DNA of 64,000 nt from the NCBI RefSeq assembly GCF_039555335.1, contig NC_092642.1, positions 8,256,752-8,320,751 of the forward strand, written 5' to 3'. Source of the stretch: Amphiura filiformis. Its lineage: Eukaryota > Echinodermata > Ophiuroidea > Amphilepidida > Amphiuridae. The notes under the pieces were generated by a model. That model was not told where the DNA came from, did not search any database, and was given only the letters and a program-made list of their open reading frames with translations. Below are positions 46,701 to 55,900 of this stretch, in pieces; within the stretch, counting starts at the first letter, position 1; the number at the start of each line of letters is the position of its first letter. Made by a program: the position numbers and the translations under genes.

Positions 46701-49554
46701 AAGAGAATAAATCTTGGAAATCCTGAAATCTGCCAGGTTAGTTATTTTAATCTTTGTTATATAGGTGCTGACAAAATGAACAACTTCCTCAACGTTTATA
46801 AATTGATTTACTTGGGCAATTAACAGTCTTTTATTCATACTTTATAGTGGTTTATCGTTGAGTGTCTAGGACAAGAATACACAATTTTTCGGCCTATAGG
46901 CCTACATAATTTTTAGCATTTAGTTTAACTTTTTATTAGGCCCTACTTGTCTTTTTAATACGAGCTTTAGGAGAATTAGTTCGACAACAACACCCGATCT
47001 AATGAGCGTTATATTACCGTTTTAATTACATTTTGGCGGGTTTATATGCTACTATTTGTGCGGATGTTTGGCGCTTTAAATTTTGGACACAAAATAGTTC
47101 AGTGGTTTTCAATAGTTGTAGGCCTACTTAATATTAAGAGTCCTGCTGCACGCTGTTTTCATAAATAGGCCTAGTTGTGCATAGGCCTAGGGGGCCGGCC
47201 CTATATCGCGATAAATATTTTATTTATCAATTCAACTGTATTTCTTAATCAGTTAATGGCAGAAAGTCGGGGAAAAAACAACTTCATCATCATGTTAGAA
47301 TTTCGGCACGGACGACTCTTGAAAATTTATATTTTTTCCAAAAGTGACATAATTTTTTTTTTTTTATGCACCAAAAAGGGAGGGGAAACCAATTTTATTT
47401 TTAGTAGGCCCAATCAGAAAAAAAAAGAAACCCAAAACCAAAAATATCAGTCAAAAATACTTTTAAGTAACCCTCATAAAAAAAATAATAAACAAACTAT
47501 ATATAAAGAATATAATTATAATAATTACAAAAGGGAATTATCTTAATATTAAAATCATAAGCAATTTTAAATTGAGATTAAAAGGAATAACTTGAGTGGC
47601 TATACGTGACTGTGCATGCCTGAGTGGAAATGAAACAAATTACGATATCGCCCAGGGATATCCAATTGCAAAATCCAATCTTCCGCGCATGCGTGATAGC
47701 ACTATGTAAAAAATTTTAGCGAATTTTTTGAACAATTTAGTGCCTGTGATTATCGTTAAAATACTACGCATTTAGACATAATGAGAGTTTAAAATGTAGC
47801 TCTAAATATTCATATGATGAAGGAGACTACATGAGACCGTGGAATAAGCCATCGCAAGTAAGTAAAAGAAAATGGGGCAATCTGTTTGCAGTGCAATGAT
47901 CCCGTTAAATCCTATGGTAGTCCTCCTCTGACGATACTAACATAGATTGCCTGGCGATCGGAGTGTTATCGTCAGAGCACCTCGGACTAATTGCTATGGT
48001 AATTAATCCGATTAATTACGTAACTTCGCCAGCGTATTACATTCTGCACTAAACTACTCTTTTTCCCTCTGTGCATCCGCTTTGGTGATCAACATCTATT
48101 GATGTACAATGAAAAATAATTTTGACACAACTTCAGCGATCAATTTGTCAAGAGCGCTTCAGGTGAAGCCAAACGAACATGTGGATGCTATTTATTTACT
48201 GGAGTTGCGTAACAGGGTCAGGGCTACTATAGTCAAACGCAGCAAACCTTTGACGAGCGCGACTACCGTAATGTTGCAAATTCGGGGCTAACAACGCGTA
48301 CGGCACACAGTTCAAAATTCGGGGCTAACAACGCGTACGGCGCACAGTTCATTCATAAATTTCCACTCGGCAACAGCAGATCGCCTCAGCAGCCAATCAG
48401 AGACAATTGCGTCCAACACAACACAGACTCAATGAACACAGTAAATACGCGATGTATACTTAAGCTGAATTTATACTCGATCGCCGAGCGATGCGATTAA
48501 TCGCTTTTGAAAAAGCGATTTGCAATCGCCGAATTTTGCGATGCATCGCCTGTCACTTTTGCATTTATACTTACCACGGCGATAGCGATTTCAGACGACA
48601 ATTAAAATATTCTAAATGCCACAAAATACATTTTTAAAACATGAGTTGCTGTCAATAATTATTGCTTTGAATTAATTTATCACCAAAAGTTAAAAATCGA
48701 GAAAGGTAAATTAATTAGCAAAATAATAGATCCAGTTGGTTGTATATGATTGGTTGACGCATTCACGTGTCAAGCGATATCGCTGGGAAGTTGAGATTTC
48801 TTCAACTTGCAAAAGCGACGTCGTTTTTGCCTCCGCGGCTTGACGCTCTGGAAATGTAAGTAAACATTGCATGAGCATGCGTGAAAATCGCTTTTCTGCA
48901 AAAGCGATCGAGTATAAATTCAGCTTTACAATACGCACTTGTCAAAGGTTTACTGCATTTGATTATATCTGTCACATCACAGATCATGGCTTCATGAAGT
49001 TCATCATTGCCACATTGGTCAAAATCAAGTCTACTGGGTTTTTGACCATGTCTACTATTAATCTAGTGCAGAACTAGAACTCCACCATGATTTGATACAA
49101 AAAGTTGTATCTTCCTCATAGCCCATGCCATGGCAAATCAGAATGACAGTCAATCAACTTCAAAACTTTTGGGAGACTGTTTCTGCTAAATTAGGCTTTA
49201 AATTAAAATTGTTTGCAAATTTTGTCAGTTTATTTTAAAATTAAGCTTACCTGATACATGTTCAACTTCTTTTTCCTCTAGGACGTATTTGGGATCCATG
49301 ATAACCTGTCAATTTCTGCAAACACCCTTTTGCTAATGATATTATGAGGTAAGCCTAAAATATTCTGACCTGACATGTCACGATGAGTGACATCATTTCC
49401 TATACTACACAGTACACCAACCTGCTTCGTGTTGTTGCGGCGTCGCATTTTTTACAGACGCCAAAACTTGCTCTTTCGCCTCTGCAAACGGGTCTCTCCT
49501 TGGCTCAGTTGAGGGTTCATCCTCAATATTCCCGGGAACTCTTTTAAGTGCCAT
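37091..49554 (-). CDS. SLC25A46: SLC25A46, mitochondrial outer-membrane carrier-family protein
   Basis: SLC25A46 is a divergent SLC25 protein of the mitochondrial outer membrane, linked in animals to mitochondrial fission/fusion balance and lipid transfer. Exons in transcript order: 49554-49422 (1a), 42362-42262, 41301-41224, 40342-40242, 39834-39720 and 37705-37091, all with GT/AG junctions and matching phases, giving about 380 residues (human has 418). Diagnostic stretches: [93 protein letters not shown]. An alternative first exon (49299-49251) would give about 352 residues. It converges with SNX27 and is head to head with PSMA4. Confidence 0.95.
37781..37886. mobile_element. MITE, GGGCTATTCC family A, centre deleted
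   Basis: GAGCTATTCCAGTTTAAATC CATACACCCC joined to GACGTGGGAGATTAAGGCCA TGTCTTCC and ending TCAACTGGAATAGCCC; 106 bp. In the SLC25A46 intron, next to the last exon. Confidence 0.88.
37935..38227 (-). mobile_element. tRNA-like TTAA-flanked element, unit 1
   Basis: TTAACCCTAACCGCCTAGGG at the left, GCGTTAGGGTTAA at the right: inverted ends with a telomere-like core and TTAA borders. On the minus strand it carries a B box (GGTCTCGGGTTCGAATCCC) and an A-box-like TGGCAAAGTG. About 290 bp. Confidence 0.82.
38262..38551 (-). mobile_element. tRNA-like TTAA-flanked element, unit 2
   Basis: Nearly identical to unit 1 (AACCGCCTAGGGGCTTTTTG and on). Left border reads CTAA, right border TTAA. Confidence 0.82.
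38595..38610. repeat. CT microsatellite
   Basis: Short run of CT between units 2 and 3. Confidence 0.8.
38664..38957 (-). mobile_element. tRNA-like TTAA-flanked element, unit 3 (second subtype)
   Basis: TTAACCCTAACCCTACTCGT ... GTTGGGTTAGGGTTAA. Same plan, different body; B box GGTCCGAGGTTCAAATCCC on the minus strand. Confidence 0.82.
38987..39279 (-). mobile_element. tRNA-like TTAA-flanked element, unit 4 (second subtype)
   Basis: Over 95 percent like unit 3; CTAACCCTAACCCTACCCGT left, GGGTTAGGGTTAA right; B box GGTCCGAGGTTCGAATCCC. Confidence 0.82.
39720..39834 (-). CDS. SLC25A46: SLC25A46 exon 5
   Basis: Acceptor TTGTAG, donor GTAAAT. Encodes [20 protein letters not shown] through [13 protein letters not shown], ending in phase 0. 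Confidence 0.93.
40242..40342 (-). CDS. SLC25A46: SLC25A46 exon 4
   Basis: Acceptor TTTTACAG, donor GTAAGA, ends in phase 2 (AA + G). Encodes [20 protein letters not shown] through ISEVTPLC. Confidence 0.93.
41224..41301 (-). CDS. SLC25A46: SLC25A46 exon 3
   Basis: 78 bp, phase 0-0, acceptor TTGAACAG, donor GTGAGT. Encodes [20 protein letters not shown] plus NLQRHQ, which matches the family in length and at YHLxPFxV. Confidence 0.88.
41333..41592. mobile_element. MITE with CATATGTGAC ends (copy 2)
   Basis: CATATGTGACATGATCAAGG left, GATTGTGTCACATATG right. Closely like 23827-24085. It abuts a related palindrome on its right, sharing the CATATG. Confidence 0.88.
41588..41837. mobile_element. 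Palindromic MITE, 250 bp
   Basis: CATATGTGATGCGATCAAGC AAAATCAGTCGGAACTCGG left; the exact inverse at the right (CCGAGTTCCGACTGATTTTG and on). Confidence 0.92.
42262..42362 (-). CDS. SLC25A46: SLC25A46 exon 2 (first conserved block)
   Basis: Acceptor CTTTACAG, donor GTAAGC. Encodes [20 protein letters not shown] through [12 protein letters not shown], the first carrier repeat. Confidence 0.93.
42593..43014. mobile_element. Foldback element, GGGGCTGGCATT ends
   Basis: GGGGCTGGCATTCTTTGGAA GGGGGTCCC left, GGGACCCCCCTTCCGAAG and AATGCCAGCCCC right. The interior has C homopolymers and repeated AATTTTT(T)ATGACCCCC blocks. Confidence 0.85.
43434..43512. repeat. GA-rich microsatellite
   Basis: AGAGAGAGAGAGAGAGAG run inside a purine-rich stretch. 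Confidence 0.9.
43870..44213 (-). mobile_element. tRNA-derived SINE
   Basis: On the minus strand TTAGCTCAATCGATAAGG (A box), then GCGAGTTCGAACCC (B box), spaced as in a tRNA gene, followed by a non-tRNA body. The tRNA part is 44139-44213; the body end is approximate. The variant stem and tail argue against a working tRNA gene. Confidence 0.72.
44678..45232. mobile_element. MITE inserted in the tandem array
   Basis: GGGCAATTCCAAGCATCATT CCGCAAC left, GTTGCGGAATGATGTTGCTT GGAATTGCCC right. Flanks AAAT on each side; neighbouring array units read CTAAATGTTGACTG uninterrupted, so AAAT is the likely target duplication. Confidence 0.9.
44755..45114. mobile_element. TTAA-flanked palindromic MITE nested in the previous one
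   Basis: TTAAGGGGGTACTACACCCC TG left and its inverse AGGGGTGTAGTACCCCCTTA A right; arms pair over about 150 bp (GCATTTTTCTCAAAAATTAT and on). 360 bp. Confidence 0.95.
45463..46569. mobile_element. Element with 32-bp perfect inverted ends
   Basis: CATGGAGGTATATAAATAAA TGGAGAATGATC at 45463-45494 and its exact inverse at 46538-46569. TCCAAGCAT occurs just outside on both sides, a possible 8-9-bp target duplication. No coding capacity seen. Confidence 0.7.
48227..48968. mobile_element. Outer inverted-repeat element, about 740 bp
   Basis: CTATAGTCAAACGCAGCAAA CCTTTGACGAG left and CTTGTCAAAGGTTTACTGCA TTTGATTATAT right. Contains a 38-bp direct repeat (AATTCGGGGCTAACAACGCG) at 48278-48345 and a nested MITE. 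Confidence 0.7.
48462..48926. mobile_element. MITE, AAGCTGAATTTATACTCGAT ends, nested
   Basis: AAGCTGAATTTATACTCGAT CGC left, inverse GCGATCGAGTATAAATTCAG CTT right; many GCGAT words inside. Confidence 0.9.
49251..49299 (-). CDS. SLC25A46: SLC25A46 candidate alternative first exon 1b
   Basis: ATG at 49299, preceded by an in-frame TGA 9 bases upstream, encodes [16 protein letters not shown] and ends in phase 1 at a good donor (CAG/GTAAGC). It joins in frame to ENMQRF at 42362. It cannot be an internal exon after 1a: available acceptors put it out of frame and give a stop. It is therefore either a second promoter's first exon, a frame-breaking cassette, or chance. Confidence 0.5.
49422..49554 (-). 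CDS. SLC25A46: SLC25A46 first coding exon 1a
   Basis: ATG at 49554 in context AAAGAAATGG, with an in-frame TAA 24 bases upstream. Encodes [20 protein letters not shown] and 24 more residues, then donor GTTGGT in phase 1. The N-terminus is hydrophilic and not conserved, as in other SLC25A46 proteins. It joins in frame directly to the exon at 42362. Confidence 0.75.
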
Positions 49555-49926
49555 TTCTTTTGAAGAAAAACAACTTTATCATCCCAATCTGTGCCTCTTT
49601 TTCTCTGCAAAAATTATGAAAATGAGCTACCAAAAGTCACATTGGGGTCAGAGGTTGTGACCTTTGACACAAGGCCCTGTGTTTCTTTTTCGAAAATACA
49701 AAATCTCTAAAACTACACCAATTTTCAATATAATGTGAGACTTTATATGGAATAAAATGTATTTTTATTGAATTACTTGATATGAAAATACTTTTTCATT
49801 ATATTTTTTTGGTCAAAACTTGATTGAAATGTAAAACACGGGAAATCAAAATAATATAGAAACAATCACATGTGTATGACAGTGCATTCTGGGAGTGTTG
49901 ATCATAGCAGAAGAAAAGCAACAAAA
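49555..49926. promoter_or_regulatory. Candidate bidirectional promoter, SLC25A46 / PSMA4
   Basis: The two genes start in opposite directions 372 bp apart, so their 5' UTRs and promoters must lie here or within early introns. No TATA box is clear. The gap holds a ZNF143-like motif (49880-49897) and a cluster of AGGTCA-type half sites (49644-49670). Shared control of both housekeeping genes is an inference. Confidence 0.7.
49880..49897 (-). promoter_or_regulatory. ZNF143/Staf-like site
   Basis: The minus strand reads ACTCCCAGAATGCACT, close to the SBS consensus ACTACAATTCCCAGMATGC recognised by ZNF143/Staf. Such sites are common at short bidirectional promoters. It sits 30-47 bp before the PSMA4 start codon. 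Confidence 0.5.
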
Positions 49927-49929
49927 ATG
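49927..49929 (+). CDS. PSMA4: PSMA4 exon 1 coding part: start codon only
   Basis: ACAAAAATG followed at once by donor GTGAGT. The next residue of the family, Ser of SRRYDSR, starts exactly at the acceptor 51360. The first coding exon thus contributes only Met. Confidence 0.82.
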
Positions 49930-52900
49930 GTGAGTGGGAAACTTCAAATAAATCCATGTAATTCGCTATTTTAAAATTAAATGTGGTTTTCAGTATTAAC
50001 ATATCATATATATGTATGCATGGATTACTTGAGTTTTAAAATCTAAGTTAATTCTGTGTAATAACATTGTCATTGCGTGATAAGCTTACTCATTTCCATT
50101 CCCAAATAACATGAATTGCTGTGTCATGTATACTGATGAATGCAACAGTACCGTGGTATTATAAATTATTTTAAAGAAATTATCATCCAACCTACTGCAT
50201 GGTATATTACCATACTAAAACTCAATTGACAGCTTCCGTGCATTAAGCACTTATAATTTCCCATGCGTTTGAATGGGAATTGTTTGGATTGCGCACTTTC
50301 CCAATGTTTGGTGAGCATTTACTTGAGAATTTGCACACGATAGTTACGCATTCGATGCTAGAGTGCGTTGCTATCGTTTTTTCGGTCGGACAGCGGTGCA
50401 GTTTTTTACACTGGAGGTTATTTATGTTGAAATTTGGATGAATGTTATTTCAATGAGTCAACTGTATCTTTTGAGCAAGATTTGCCTATTTTGGACAGTC
50501 TAAAATTTTGCTGAAGTAATTTTAGCAACATTTTTGATGCAATCGCCTGTCGTGATCGGCTGTGTTTACTTCTGAACTTCCATTGCTTTACACGTTGTCA
50601 TGCTTCAGCGAATCCGACTAGATTTTGAATGCAATGGTCTCTAGCCTAGAATGTAAAGCTATCGATGAGCATATTTTTTCAAATATTTTGACAACATCAT
50701 GAACATGGACAAGTTGACGTCGAATGTTCTATTCTATATTGTTTGGCAATAATGACTTTTGCCAATAGTATGTTTCAAATTGTAATTTTGTATTTTTGAT
50801 TGCAAAGATGGGATATTTTTATTCCCGATTCAAATTCTGCACCTTTCGCAAGGGTGCAGAATTTGGCAAACTTTTATGATAATTTTGCCTTTTTGGTCAC
50901 TAAAATGCATTTAATCCTTAATTTTGTTTCAACTTAGTCTTTAATTAGCAAGTACAATAAGGTGGGTATCAATTTTATATATATTGATGACATTTTAAAG
51001 AAAATTTTTCAAGTTTCTGACCTGCGCAAATCGCCTGTTGTAATCGGCTGTGTTTACATCTGAACTTCTTTACACGCTTCAGCGAATCCGACTAATTTTA
51101 AATGCAATGGTCTCGAGCCTCGAATGTGAAGCTCATCGGTGAGCAAATTTATGGCTAGACTTCTGGAGCAAGCCATGTACAGAATTTCACAAACATAGGT
51201 CATAAATTATTCCAATAAGTTAAATCAATTGATTGATAAACCCTGGCATAAAAAGAGAGCAATGAAAGTGGTGTGAAGTCTTCACACATCAAAGAAATCC
51301 CCATCCATCCCTTCACTCGTTTAAATATTGTTATAAATTGTGTTTTTATTTTCCTACAGTCTCGACGTTATGATTCTAGAACTACTATATTCTCGCCTGA
51401 AGGTAAGACTTCTTTTTAATTGCTAATTTTCATGTCCACAAATCCAAACTAAAAATCTCTTTTATAGGTGATGGTAAAAAAATTCCAAATTGTTCACACA
51501 TACCAGTAGTTTTATTACAACAAAAATATCCACAAAATGCAAAAAATAAGTTTGACTGGGCCTGTATTTTTACCTTGCCTTCCATTCCGTAATATTTCGC
51601 AGGGTCAATGGGACAAATACATTATTTCCAACAATTCAAAAATATTCATTTTGATGGAGAAAACAATGGGGATCCTCCTTTTACTGGTATTTGATATACT
51701 GATTGTAATCTATATTACCTGAAGATGCCACAATGTGTTTTATAGAACTAAATAATCATGATAAAAAATGTGAAATATTTAAACTAGTAATATGTGTATT
51801 CTTGTATGTGCTTCAGGGCGATTATATCAGGTAGAATATGCCATGGAAGCAATTGGCCATGCAGGTACATCTCTGGGAATCCTAGCTTCAGATGGAGTAT
51901 TATTAGCAGCGGAAAGGAGGAACACACACAAACTTCTAGATGAAGTAGTCTTCTCAGATAAGCTCTACAAACTCTATGAGTAAGTACACCGTATACGTCA
52001 CCGTAAAACCTCATCTATAAGCATAGTATTTTTGATGAAAGCTAAATTAATACAAAACAAGCGTAAATATGCCAATACAATAGATTGTTCTTACAATAAT
52101 ACTTGTTTGTATATATGTTTGGATCTGTAATTTATTTGCTCAAACTCCATAATGGCACCTGGATTAATTTAGCATTCATCAGAAACACTCTATATGCTTG
52201 TAGACGAGGTTTTACGGTATCTTTGTCCAGTGTTCGAAATAAGTGGTTGTCCGGGACAACCACAATGAACATCGGACAACCCAAAATGCTGACGGCAGTT
52301 GTCCGAGGGACAACCATAAAAATGTGTAGCAATGTTACCAAGTAAGCGTAACATAAAATGCATTGAAATGTTCAGAAGAAATCATGACCAAAAACCGGTA
52401 CTCAATTCTAACCTTTGCCTTAGCAGGTGTGCAGTATCGATCGGTACACGAGCTAGCACATGGCCCCTGGTAGAAAAACCTGACCAGAGTGACTTGACCT
52501 CTGACTCCAAGTCTCTGACGTCAGTTTTAGTTTCAAGACCCCCTGAAGCTATACACTGCAGACTGTGCATAAAAAAATATTATTTTCAAAATACCCATTT
52601 TGTCATCCGGGGAAAACCCAATGAGCTCATGAATAATTAATGAGATACTTTATCAATGGAAATGTTTACGTCTTTTGACTTCTTGAAAAGGATGAATTCT
52701 GATGGCTTTTAAGCATAAAATCCGGCACAAATATGAATTTATTGATGATAAATATGATGGACATTAAACTTGTATTTTCTTGGATATATTTTGATGTTTT
52801 ATAATAGCAACAAGGTGAGTTTGGGAAAGGTGCGTGACATGTGAATACTGGGGGCAGTGTGTTTTTTAAACTTGCAACTTAATTTTTTACGGCTCAAAAA

Positions 52901-55900
52901 GTTCATATAAATTTTGGACAACCAAAAATATGTTCGGACAACCAAACAATTTTTTTAGGTTGTCCAGCGGACAACCTTAAAATATTTCTTAATTCGAACG
53001 CTGTCTTTGTCCATTTCTTAACCCGATTAAATCCATGTAGGGGCGTGTGTATGGGGATTGGTGAATATGCACAAACATGATTGATGGTGTGCATGCGTAT
53101 GCAATCAGTAGAGTCCAGTTGCTGCGATAATACTGATATGGTGGTGTTTGTGGTTTTTATAAGAAAATCTAGTTGTAATTATATTGCTATTGTACTCAGG
53201 GGTAGCGCTAGAACTAAACACTCCAGTGTCCGCAGGGACCCCTGAACTTGCAGAAAATTAAAAAGTAGTTTTGGTGGGTCCGGGACCCCAAAAAGCAACT
53301 TAGCGCTACCCCTGATTGTACTTATATTTTGCTATTGTATACTTATATTTTGCTATGATAAAGGATATAATAACCAGGCCACCAATTGCCCAATTGCAAT
53401 AATTACTCCCTTTGGCCAATTTCACTCTCAGCTGGCCAGGCCCACCCCAATGAGTATGCATGCATATGCACTTGTTTGTTTATCATGAAGTGGATGCATC
53501 ATTAGAATATATCTTCCTTATTATGTCCTTCAAATCAAAATATAAAAGCATGAAAGGGAAATTATAATCACAATGTATCTTACGTCAGGACCGTAGTACC
53601 TAACTGGGTAACTTAGCAGTGCTTCAAAGTAAGGAGTCTTCAGGATTTTGATCTCAATTTCTTGTCCATTTTGTCTCAGTGATATGGCGTGCAGTGTATC
53701 AGGGATTACATCAGATGCTAATGTTCTCACAAATGAACTTCGTCTTTTTAGCTCAAAGGTAAGAAGACCACAGCACTCTTAAGGTGGTATTGGATGCATT
53801 TTCTAGAAATTAGGAAATGCTTTGAGCATGTTTTTAAAAACAGACTAATTGAGTAGGGTAAAGTACACTGATAAATTACGCCTTTTGTTTGGAGCAGATT
53901 GGACATACGGTTTTCAAAATATGGTACATCAATTTATATGTTCCCTCTAATTTGCATATTTGCATAAATAATGAGCAAATTTGCATAAATGCTAATTAAT
54001 TATGCAAATATGCAAATTAGGGGGCGGCTTCACTATATAATACATTAGAACATATTAGAAACACTTTAACCAAGTTTCAAGGCAAAAATATGCATGGATT
54101 TTTAGCAAAATATTGGCAAAAATTATATGTTAATGAGCTTCTCCAGTCATTTTAGCTCATTAACTTTATTGATTATTGATAAAAACAATAAGATATAAAG
54201 AAAATATAAATTGACATATTTTGAAAACCGTATGTCCGATCTGCTTCAAACAAAAGACATATTGATAAGTGTGCATTGCTCTACTCAATTAAACTGTTTA
54301 AAACATGCTTAGAGCACTTTCATAATGCCTCCATAACCACCTTAATTTCCAATTGTGTACATGTTACTTATTTTCCTGGTTTCATACCAAAAAAAAACAT
54401 TTTTCAAAATAATCTTTAGTTTGAGTTCTTTTTTAAATTCCTGACACAGGGCAAACAACCACACCTAGGGTACCTTAGGAAAGTTTAAACAATGGATTGC
54501 ATTATATTCACACCGGATTTACCCATACAATGATCAAATTAAGAATCCTCACCCTGAGAAGGAGTAGGTATTCCTGGCACCTCCCAGCGTAATTGATATT
54601 TCATCAGGAGCCCTAATGGTTTTTTTACCAGCTTTTACCAGTCCCAGTTTGGTTAAATTTAGATTTCTTTGTATATATGCTGCAGTTTATTCTGGTTGTA
54701 CATAACAGATCTTTCGATGGTCAATAAATAGGCATGTGGTTGATATTAAACATCAATCTTGAGTGTCAGCCACAACCACAACGGGAGCAGCGTGGCACAC
54801 TGGTTAAGGTCTTTGCCTTTGGTGCGAAAGGTCCCGGGTTCAATTCACCGCAGGACCAAAAAAAAATCTAATCAGCTCTCCCCTGGCTCATCTGGTAAAG
54901 ACGGGGCAGATGACCCATGATAAAAGACCTAGTTATAGTCGGTTCCAATCAGGGAAATAAGCCCGATTGTTGGCTACACTTGAGAGTCCTGTAAAAATTC
55001 CCCGACCAGCTATCTACTGCAACCTCCTTCGTTCACCAGGTCACTTGGGCCTGGCCGAAGTTTGTCAGCGTTATCTCCTAGATTTCAGCTGTTAATGCCT
55101 AGATATGCTCGACATAAAAAAAAACTCAACTACCCAAATGGGTGTGGCAGGTAATTGTGTTGTAGAATAGCTGAGGTTAATAAAAAAAATTAAGCACCTG
55201 CCTTTGGCAGATGATATCAGACTGGTAATATCTGTAGCCAAGCTACAAACATAATATTAGACTATTTTTACCAAACTGTTATGTTTATTTAAAACAACCT
55301 GGTACAGTACAGTACAATGCTGGTTACAACATTACTTATACCGTGATTTCTATCTTGTACAGATACCTTTTGCAATATCAGGAATCAATGCCCTGTGAAC
55401 AGTTAGTCAGTCAGTTATGTGACATCAAGCAGTTCTACACACAATCAGGAGGTAAGTTGCTGCCAGCTGTATTAAGATGTTGTGATGTCTTATGACTTGG
55501 TGGTAAATGCCAGTCTTATTATTCAAAATCGCATCACAGGAGAGTTAATTTTGAAAAGGCATAAGCAGCAAGGCGTATGAAATCATAACGCACAAAAAAC
55601 TCCTTATTTCAGCTATTCTAGAGAAATATAAGACCTGCTCACACAAAACCAGGACAAAATCACCAAAGCTTTATTTGAGATCCAAGGTAAAGATGTTTTT
55701 GTTACAATTTATCTATGTGAAGTAACATGATGTTATACAAAGTTGCATAAATCCAATTTTAACTTTTTCAAAAACAGCAGTGCTAAATACTTAGATAAAA
55801 TGCCACATTTATATAAATAAGTGTTGAAAATTCTCTCAACTGCTGAATTTAATTATATATATAGCCATTTGTGAATCCATAGCCAACCTGCACGCACCCC

